A stretch of DNA of 19,843 nucleotides from CAZUCD01 sp964618855 (lineage in GTDB: Bacteria > Sumerlaeota > Sumerlaeia > SLMS01 > JANRJK01), in assembly GCA_964618855.1 (NCBI GenBank), contig CAZUCD010000064.1, positions 1 through 19,843 of the forward strand, in the 5' to 3' direction. Below the pieces are notes generated by a model, which made no database searches, was not told the origin of the DNA, and saw only the letters and a program-made list of their open reading frames with translations. Below, in pieces: positions 7,270 to 14,300 of this stretch; positions within the stretch are counted from its first letter, which is position 1, and each line of letters opens with the position of its first letter. The position numbers and the translations under genes were made by a program.

Positions 7270-8238
7270 CTACCCCTCCCGCCGCTCGATTTCAAGGACG
7301 TACCCACCCAGGCGCGAGACCAACTCGACCTCCCGGGGGGTGAACATCCGCTGGCTCTCGCGCGTGTCGAAGTAGAGCAGGCCCTTCGAGGCGCTGCCCT
7401 CCACGAGGGGGACTGCGATGTAGCCGGCGACGTTCAGCTTCTTGAAGCTCGCGCTGGCGGACTCCACCTCGCCCTTGGCGACGGCATTGGTCAGGACGCG
7501 CTTGTCGCTGAAGGCCTTCTTTGCGATCGTCAAAGGCAGTGGGTGCTCCTGCTCGTAGGAGTTCCACTGCATGTAATCACCGACCCAGGCGCGGATGACC
7601 CAGCGGTTCACCTTCGGATCGACCATCATGACGAAGCCGTTGTCCGCGGCGACGGAACGCTTGAGCGACCCGACGATGGCGCGGAAGAGCTCGTACTTGT
7701 CCTCGTGGGGCTTGGCCAGTTCCGCGAGCGCCTCGACCATCTTCGTCGCGATCCACATGTTGTCCTCCGCGGAGAACCCTCCCCCTCCGGCGATGGGGAC
7801 GGCATCCCCGGCGCCTCCCTGATTGGCGATCAGGTTCGGGAGCGCGATCGCCTGGCCGTGGGCGGATTCCTCCACGAATTGGCGGAGCTGGCCCTCGTGC
7901 GACGAGATCATCGAGAGGGTGTCTTCCGCGATCTTGCGCTTCTTTGCTGTGTTGTGGAAGACGAGGTCGCACTTGCCGATCTTGAGGATGTCGCCATCCT
8001 TGATGGCCGCGTCCGTGACCTTCACCTTGTTTAGGTAGGTGCCGTTGTGGCTTCCTACGTCACGGATGTGCCAGTCCTCCCCGTCGCAGTAGATCTCGGC
8101 GTGCCTTGTCGAGACGCTTCCCTCAGGGAGCGACAACTCGTTTTCCTTGGTCCTGCCGATGCGTGTGACCTTGTTGGCGTTCAGCTCGAAGGTGAAAGCC
8201 CAGTTGCCAACGCCATCGACGAGTAGCTTTGCGCTCAT
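7270..8238 (-). CDS. FHA domain protein with C-terminal GAF domain
   Basis: The 322-residue product is cytoplasmic, with no signal or TM. Residues about 5-97 form a forkhead-associated domain with the phosphothreonine-binding signature: IGRTKENEL (Gly-Arg), SVSTRHAEI (Ser, Arg, His) and DVGSHNGTYLN (Asn-Gly-Thr). A Gly-rich linker (GGAGDAVPIAGGGG) leads to a GAF-like domain at about 165-320: ELFRAIVGSLKRSVAADNG, GYIAVPLVEGSASKGLLYFD and FTPREVELVSRLGGYVL. FHA-GAF proteins read Ser/Thr-kinase output and may bind a small molecule through GAF. With two eukaryotic-like kinases in this window, one of them could phosphorylate its partner. I took the ATG at 8238, which begins just before the FHA fold; a longer frame to 8307 would add an Arg/Pro-rich tail. 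No SD is seen. It may be co-transcribed with the cassette 175 bp downstream. Confidence 0.9.
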   Translation of the reverse strand: MSAKLLVDGVGNWAFTFELNANKVTRIGRTKENELSLPEGSVSTRHAEIYCDGEDWHIRDVGSHNGTYLNKVKVTDAAIKDGDILKIGKCDLVFHNTAKKRKIAEDTLSMISSHEGQLRQFVEESAHGQAIALPNLIANQGGAGDAVPIAGGGGFSAEDNMWIATKMVEALAELAKPHEDKYELFRAIVGSLKRSVAADNGFVMMVDPKVNRWVIRAWVGDYMQWNSYEQEHPLPLTIAKKAFSDKRVLTNAVAKGEVESASASFKKLNVAGYIAVPLVEGSASKGLLYFDTRESQRMFTPREVELVSRLGGYVLEIERREG

Positions 8239-8323
8239 GAGGGGGGACGATACTCCGTGTGGTGTGCTCTTGTGCCGCGGCCCACGGCGTGAGGATCGTG
8301 GGCGCACGGGGCTATTATTGCGA
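8239..8323. promoter_or_regulatory. Divergent intergenic region between the FHA-GAF and TolC-like genes
   Basis: This 85 bp must hold the start signals of both divergent genes unless promoters lie inside the genes. A perfect 7-bp inverted repeat GCCCACG/CGTGGGC (8280-8286 and 8297-8303, 10-nt spacer) is a candidate operator. A TATTAT at 8313-8318 resembles a -10 element but is only 5 nt from the TolC ATG, so it would imply a near-leaderless transcript. Neither gene shows an SD. Confidence 0.4.
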
Positions 8324-9712
8324 ATGATCTCCAGCCATCGGAAACGTCAGGTTTCGACCGTCCGGGGTCAAGCAGGGCGAAGGGCCGGGAGAGCCGCGGT
8401 CTTCGTGCTGCTCGCGTGTGCGGCGGGTTGCGCTGGCCCGGGTGGCGGCTTGGCCCCCTCCGGGATCGCCGTCGCAGCACGCACGGAGGCCGCCGAGGCC
8501 TTGAAGCGGGCGCGCGAGGGCGACGGTCTCGACTCGGGTGAACTCAGAGCGCTCGCGCTCGAGTTCAATCCCGAACTGCGCCGCCTCCGGGCCGAAGTCG
8601 GGGTTGCGGATGGGAACGCCCGGCAGGCGGGGGTGTTGCCCAACCCCGAGTTCGAAGCCGGACAGTACGACATTCTGACGGGGGGCGGGGAAGGCCGTGG
8701 CCGGACGGAGTTCGCCCTCTCGCAGCCGCTGCCCGTTGGGGGACGACGGGCGCGGGGTGTCGAGGCGGCCCGAATGCGAGCCGAGGTCGCGCGGTGCGAG
8801 TTGCACGCCACCGAGGCGCGCGTCGCGCGCGAGGTCGAGGCGGGCGTCGTCGAAGTGCTCTACCAGCTCGAGTCGGAGACGCTCGCCCGGGAGGTCCTCG
8901 AGATGGTCGAGGCCGACCATGAACTGGCCCAAGAGTCGGACCTGCATGGCGAACTTTCCGAAAGGGAGGCTGCGCGGGCGGGCCTGCACGTCGGCGAACT
9001 CGACCTCGACGTGACGAAGGCGACCGCGGAGCGCATCTTCGCCCTGCTGCGGCTGCGGCGGCTGGTCGGCTCCACGGAGGTGCTTCCCGGTGATGTGCGG
9101 GGGGAACTGCTGTCCGCGATGCCGCGCGGGGCGCTTGCCGTGCCCACGCGCGAGGCGATCGCGGCGCATCCCGAGACCGCGCTTGCACTGGCGCGCATCC
9201 GCGCGGCCGAGGCGGCAGTCGCACTTGCGCGCGCCGAGGGCATCCCCGACGTGACGGTCCGCGCTGCGGGGGGCTACGACGCGCGCATGGACGAGGGGTA
9301 CGCCGGCGGGGGCATCTCGATCCCAGTCCCCGTGTTCGACAGGAAGCAAGGCGCGGTGGATTCGGCACGGGCGGCACTCGCCGCGGCGGGGGAAGCCGCC
9401 AGCGGGACCGGGCTCGACCTTGAGGTGCGGCTCGATGAGGTGCTCCAGCGCGTCACCGAGTATGACACGCTCGCCTCGGTGGGGGTTGATGTCCTCCTGC
9501 CGGAGGCGCGCGCTGCGCACGCCCGCGTCCGCGCCGACTATGCGGCGGGACGCGCGACATTCCTCGACCTGATGGACGCGCAGCGCACGTTCGTCGACGT
9601 CGCCTACCGGACCCTCGAGTATCGGCGGCAGCTCCATCTCTACGTCGTGGAGCTGGGCTACCTGAAGGCGGGGATCGCCGGCGAGGCTACCACTCCTCGC
9701 GCTGGGCGATGA
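8324..9712 (+). CDS. TolC/CusC-family outer-membrane efflux lipoprotein
   Basis: The 462-residue product starts MISSHRKRQVSTVRGQ and has a basic n-region, a short hydrophobic stretch (AAVFVLLACAAGC) and candidate lipidation cysteines near residue 31 or 35. The mature protein has the two-fold repeated helical layout of outer-membrane efflux channels (OEP family). Landmarks are ALEFNPELRRLRAEV followed by QAGVLPNPEFEAG in the first half, and EAIAAHPETALALARIRAAE, GGISIPVPVFDRKQGAVDSA and AGRATFLDLMDAQRTFVDVA in the second. The pattern is closest to heavy-metal-type CusC/CzcC channels. No membrane-fusion protein or RND pump is adjacent, so it must borrow partners encoded elsewhere. The ATG at 8324 lacks an SD, but earlier in-frame starts run into the FHA gene. 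Its 3' end overlaps the convergent CNB gene by 26 bp. Confidence 0.9.
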   Translation: MISSHRKRQVSTVRGQAGRRAGRAAVFVLLACAAGCAGPGGGLAPSGIAVAARTEAAEALKRAREGDGLDSGELRALALEFNPELRRLRAEVGVADGNARQAGVLPNPEFEAGQYDILTGGGEGRGRTEFALSQPLPVGGRRARGVEAARMRAEVARCELHATEARVAREVEAGVVEVLYQLESETLAREVLEMVEADHELAQESDLHGELSEREAARAGLHVGELDLDVTKATAERIFALLRLRRLVGSTEVLPGDVRGELLSAMPRGALAVPTREAIAAHPETALALARIRAAEAAVALARAEGIPDVTVRAAGGYDARMDEGYAGGGISIPVPVFDRKQGAVDSARAALAAAGEAASGTGLDLEVRLDEVLQRVTEYDTLASVGVDVLLPEARAAHARVRADYAAGRATFLDLMDAQRTFVDVAYRTLEYRRQLHLYVVELGYLKAGIAGEATTPRAGR

Positions 9713-10556
9713 GGCATGCGGCGAGTTGTGCGGCCGCCATCAGCACACGCAACGCATCCTCCGGGCTATCCCGGCGCAACTTGCCGAACTCCCCCGCCGT
9801 GAAGTGCGTTGAGTCCACATCGGTCGCCGCGACCAAAGTCGCCGAGCGGGGCTGGCCAGAGAAGAAGCCGACCTCGCCCGCCAGCGCAGGGGCGTAAACC
9901 TCCGCGATGATCGGATCGCCGTCCCTGCCATCCCCTCGATGGACGTGTAGGAGCCCCGACTTGATGAAGTGAAAGCCGTCGGGCTCATCGCCTGCACGGC
10001 ACAGCACATGTCCCGGCTTGAGGACGCGATGGTGGAAGATGCGGCTCCACATGCCGCGGGGCAGGCTCGCCTCGATCGTGGCGAGGGCGCGCCCAGCGGT
10101 CTCCCCAAGGGCGGCTCCCGCGCCGCCGCGCGGATGCACCCTCGGCCCGCCTTCCTGGTCCTTGCGGTGCAACGTGCGTCCGAGCACGCCGACGAGGTTC
10201 TGCATGATGGCGAGCGCGCTCTCGTGGTCGCCGGCATCCGCGAGGAGCCGAACGGGATCGACGCCGATCTCAAACACGACGGCGCCGTTCGCCCCGGCGC
10301 GGGCCGAAGCGGTCCGGGTCCGCGCCTCCGAGAGCAGCCCCATCTCGCCGAAGCACTCCTCAGCCCTCAGTTCCGCGAGGGCTACGGCCCCTGAGGTCCC
10401 CATTCGATGAATCTCGACCGACCCGGAGATGACGTAGAACAATCCGTACGCGGGGTCGCCTTCGCCGAAGATGAGCTGGCCGGGGAGGAGCGAGCGCACG
10501 GAACCGCAATGGCGGATCATCGCGACGCGGGCGGCGGGAATGCCCTTGAACAGCAT
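9687..10556 (-). CDS. Protein with two cyclic-nucleotide-binding-like domains
   Basis: The 289-residue protein carries two cNMP-binding folds and no DNA-binding HTH. The first (about residues 10-125) shows LLPGQLIFGEGDPAYGLFYV and the phosphate-binding cassette ECFGEMGLLSEARTRTASA. The second (about 170-280) shows LKPGHVLCRAGDEPDGFHFI and LAGEVGFFSGQPRSATLVAA. Both cassettes keep the Gly-Glu and Arg positions that contact cyclic nucleotides, so ligand binding is plausible. With no output domain it would act as a sensor subunit for another protein. GGGAG 9 nt upstream supports the ATG at 10556; a 45-residue Pro-rich upstream extension overlaps the ABC gene and is ignored. It is the last gene of the kinase-ABC-CNB operon, 14 nt after the ABC gene. 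Confidence 0.88.
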   Translation of the reverse strand: MLFKGIPAARVAMIRHCGSVRSLLPGQLIFGEGDPAYGLFYVISGSVEIHRMGTSGAVALAELRAEECFGEMGLLSEARTRTASARAGANGAVVFEIGVDPVRLLADAGDHESALAIMQNLVGVLGRTLHRKDQEGGPRVHPRGGAGAALGETAGRALATIEASLPRGMWSRIFHHRVLKPGHVLCRAGDEPDGFHFIKSGLLHVHRGDGRDGDPIIAEVYAPALAGEVGFFSGQPRSATLVAATDVDSTHFTAGEFGKLRRDSPEDALRVLMAAAQLAACLIAQREEW

Positions 10557-10565
10557 GTGTTCCAA

Positions 10566-10570
10566 CTCCC
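10566..10570 (-). promoter_or_regulatory. Shine-Dalgarno (GGGAG) of the double-CNB gene
   Basis: GGGAG lies 9 nt before the ATG at 10556 and directly abuts the stop of the ABC gene. It fixes the start against a 135-nt in-frame extension that would overlap the ABC gene. Confidence 0.7.
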
Positions 10571-11335
10571 TCAGTGGACGTGGTGGTGGTGGGCGCCGGG
10601 GAAGTGCGACATCCCATAGAGCTTCTCGAACGTCTCGTGCGTGAGCGCCTCTGAGGGGGGTCCCTCGGCGTGGATGCGGCGGTTGAGGCAAAAGACGCGG
10701 GTGGCCTTGCGGTACACGACTCCGATGTCGTGCGAGACGACCAGGAACGCCGCGGCGGGATGATCCGCCCGGTAGGAGTCGACGATTTCGTGGAAGTCCC
10801 CCTCGCCCTGCACGTCGATGCCGGCGAGCGGCTCGTCGAGGAAGATGAGCTCGGGGTCTCCGAGGAACGCCGCTGCGATGAGGAGCCGCTGGATCTCCCC
10901 GCCGGAGAGCACGCCCAGGGGACGATCAAGCTTCCGTGCCAGGCCGAGGCGTGCGGCCATGTCCCGCTGTGCGGCGCGGTTCAACGGTCGCGAGCCCGGG
11001 AGCAGCGCCCGCGTGGCGGCGTAGTCCGCGAGGAACTCCCCGCACGTGAGCGGGATGGTCCGCTCGAGGGAGAACGTCTGCGGGACGTAGCCGATGTGCC
11101 GGCGGGAGGCGGCCTCGCGCCAGTCCGTGCCGGCGACCAGGATGGTGCCCGACTCGACGGGGATCAGGTCCAGCACGGCGCGGATGAGCGTGGACTTCCC
11201 CGCCCCGTTTGGTCCGATCAACATCCCCAGGTCCCCGGGCGACAGGTCGAGCGACACGCCGTCGAGCAGGAGGTGTTCCCCGCCGCGCACGGAAAGGTCG
11301 CGGATCCTGAGGACCGGCTGGGGTGGGGTGGCCAT
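10571..11335 (-). CDS. ZnuC-like metal ABC transporter ATP-binding protein
   Basis: The 254-residue ATPase has every ABC motif: Walker A GPNGAGKST (41-49), Q-loop YVPQ, signature LSGGE (143-147), Walker B LIFLDEP, and the H-loop His202 in VVSHD. The overall pattern (SLERTIPLTCGEFL, LAGIDVQGEGDFHEIV) and the His-rich tail ending AHHHHVH match zinc/manganese-type ATPases of the ZnuC/MntB group, which power uptake of divalent metals. No permease or metal-binding SBP gene lies beside it. It starts 10 nt after the giant kinase stop and ends 14 nt before the double-CNB gene, so all three appear to be one operon. The ATG at 11335 lacks a clear SD, which fits translational coupling. Metal specificity is inferred from family resemblance only. 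Confidence 0.88.
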   Translation of the reverse strand: MATPPQPVLRIRDLSVRGGEHLLLDGVSLDLSPGDLGMLIGPNGAGKSTLIRAVLDLIPVESGTILVAGTDWREAASRRHIGYVPQTFSLERTIPLTCGEFLADYAATRALLPGSRPLNRAAQRDMAARLGLARKLDRPLGVLSGGEIQRLLIAAAFLGDPELIFLDEPLAGIDVQGEGDFHEIVDSYRADHPAAAFLVVSHDIGVVYRKATRVFCLNRRIHAEGPPSEALTHETFEKLYGMSHFPGAHHHHVH

Positions 11336-11345
11336 GTCGACGCGG

Positions 11346-14300
11346 CTATCCGAGCGCCACCACGTCGCGGCTCTGCCGCAGGGCGGCGACGATCTCCTCC
11401 GCGTTCTGCCACCGGTCGTCCTTCGACTTGGCGAGGCACTTGCGGATGATCGCCCAGAGGCTCGGCGGGCAGTCGGTGATGGGGTCGGGCTCGCGGTGGA
11501 GGTGCTGGTATGCGAGGTCTCCCTCCGTGAACGGGGGGCGGCCGGATACGAACTCGTAGAGCATGATGCCAAAGCTGTAGATGTCCGCCCGGTTGTCCAC
11601 CGGGATGCCCTGGACCTGCTCGGGGGACATGTAGAGCGGTGTGCCGATGACGGCGCCCGCGAGCGTGCCATCCGCCGTCTGGTCCATCAGTTTGGCGATG
11701 CCGAAATCCGTGACCTTAACGTCGTTGTTGGACGTGAGCATGATGTTCGCGGGCTTGACGTCGCGGTGGACGATGCCGAGCCGGTGCGCGTAGGCGAGGG
11801 CCTCCGCGATTTGGATGCCGTAGTGGAAGACCTCCTTGTGCGTCATGCGGGGGCCGCCCTTGACACGCTTCTTGAGGTCGCTGCCGTCGACGTACTCCAT
11901 GCTGATGTACTTGCGGCCCATCTCCTCGCCGATGTCGTGGATGCGGACAATGTGGGGGTGGGAGATGCGACGGGCATTGCGCGCCTCGATCTTGAATCGC
12001 CGCACGGCCTCCGGGTTGTTCGACATGGAGTCGGGGAGGATCTTGAGCGCGACGACCTCCTCGAGCTCCTTGTCGCGTGCGCGGTAGACGATGCCCATCG
12101 CGCCGCGGCCAAGCTCGTCGAGCAGCTCGTAGCGGCGCGCGGCCTCCTCGCTCATCTGCTGCACGATGTTCGTCTTCTCGAAGGCCAGCGGGTCGCTCGT
12201 CGAACCCGACAGCATCTCGAACCGCCGGCGCACGTCCTTGTAGTCGATGTCCGCCGCGAAGAGCTGCCGGTACACCGTCTTCGCCCCCACGAGGTCCTTC
12301 TTCGACTCGTACCGCTGCGCAAGGTCGTAGAGCAGCTCCTTCGTCTCCTCGTCCACGACGAGCTTCTTGTACTCCTGCAGGGCGAGGTCCAGCATGCCCT
12401 TCGCCGTGAAGCACTTGCCGAGGGCCTTCGTGGATTCGGCCTCCCAGCGGTAGTCCTGCGCCGTCTTCTGGAAGCAGCCGATCGCCCTGTCGAAGTCGAG
12501 CATCTGGTACAGCAGCTTGCCGAGCTGGAACCGGACCTCGACGTCCTCCTTTTCCTCGAGGATCTTCTCGTACGTCGAGACGAGCGTCTTCTGGACTTCC
12601 GCGTTTGTGGGCTGGAGCTGCCACGCCTTCTCGAGGGATCGGCGCGCCTGCCGCGCATTCTCCGATGCGAGGAGCATGCGGCCCTTGTGCTGGAGCGCCG
12701 CGACGTTGTTCGGGTCCTTCGCCAGGATCTTGTCGAGGGCGGAGAGGACGTTCTTCGCCTGGCCCGGATTCGTGTCGAAGACGAGCAGGAGTTGGTCGAG
12801 CGCCTCGCGGAGGCGGTTGAAGGCAACGAGCAACTCGCACAGGAACCACCGCACGCGGAGCGCATCCGGGAACTCGGCCAGCGCGTCCTGGACGTGGGCG
12901 AGCACGGTCTCCTCGACCCCCGGCCGTGCCTTGAGGGCCTTCTGGAACCACTCGACCGCCTTGAGCTGGTCGTTCTTCACGAGGGAGTGGCGCGCGAGCG
13001 CGAGCGAAAGCACCTCCGCATCGGGGCGGATGGACTGCGCGCGCGCGAAAAGCCGGCCCGACTCGTCGTCTGTCTCGCGCTTCTGGGCAAGCGCGAGGGC
13101 GAGGTTCACGAGCGCGTCCTCGTCGTCGGGGTCGCGGGAGAGGATCCTTCGGTAGCCGTCGATGGCCTCGTCGATCTTGTTGCCGTAGAGGCTTGCGAGG
13201 GCCACGAGGCGCTTCACCTCCTCGTCGTTGGGCGACGCCTCGTGCAGGCGCGTGACGAGTCCGAGCGCAACGTCGAAGCGGTTCTGCCCGATGAGGGCGC
13301 GGGCGTATTGGCGGCCAACGACCAGGTCCGTCGGGTTCGCGGCCATGTAGTTCTCGTAGACGGGCATCGCCTCCGAATCGACGCGGTCCTGGCCCACGAG
13401 GACCATGGCGAGCGCGTGCAGGTACTCTGCGTTGCGCGGCTCGGAGCGCAGTGCGTCGCGCAGGATACGCTCCGCGCGGGGCTCGTGGATGCGCTGCCGG
13501 ACGTAGGCCTGGGCGAGCTGGCGGGTGAGCTTGGCGCTCGCCTGTCCCTGGGCGGCGAGCGCCTCGACTGCCCTGATCGAGAGATCGTCGTCGCCGGTCA
13601 GGAGGCCGACCTGCGCGAGCGCCTGGAGCGTCGTGGTGTCCGCGGGATTCGCCGCGTGCGAGCGCCGGTAGATGTCCGCCGCCTTGGCATCGAACTGGCC
13701 CCGCTGGTGGTAAATCTCGCTCACGACGCGCAGCAGCTCGGCCTCCTCGGGCTCGTTGGTGAGCGCGTCAAGGTACGCGGTCAGCGCCTCCTCGTCCTTT
13801 CGATTCTGGATCAGGTAGCAGTGCGCGAGCATGGCGATCCCCTGCTTGTCGCCGGGGGCGTGCTTCAACGCGTTCCTTGCCTCCTCGACCGCCTGCCCGA
13901 TCTGGTTCTTCTGCAGGTGGATTGCGCACAGGTGGCAGAATGCGGGGGCGAAGGCCGGGTTCCCCTCCAGCACCTGATGGCAGAGGGTCTCCACCTCCGA
14001 GTCCGTCTTTCGCGCGTCGATGCAGGCAAGGAGGTAGCCCTCCAGGAACTCCTGGCTGTCCTGCCGCCGGCCAAACTGCTGCTGGAGGACCGGCAGGGAC
14101 TTGGCGCCGAAGTTCTTCGTGCGCAGGTAGACGTCCGTGAGGACGTTGTACACGTCATCAGTCGTGTGGCCGCCACGGATGGCGGCGCGGAGCCGCTTTC
14201 CTGCGGCGTCGTACTCCCCCCGCGCGTAGTGGCAGCATCCGATGCCGTACTCCAGCAGCGCAGGCTCGGGGAAGGTCGGGATCGCCTCGGCGTAGATCTT

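Noticed and set aside
8313..8318. TATTAT as the -10 of the TolC-like gene
   Set aside because: It lies only 5 nt before the ATG with no clear -35; kept as a remark in the intergenic entry, not as a promoter call.
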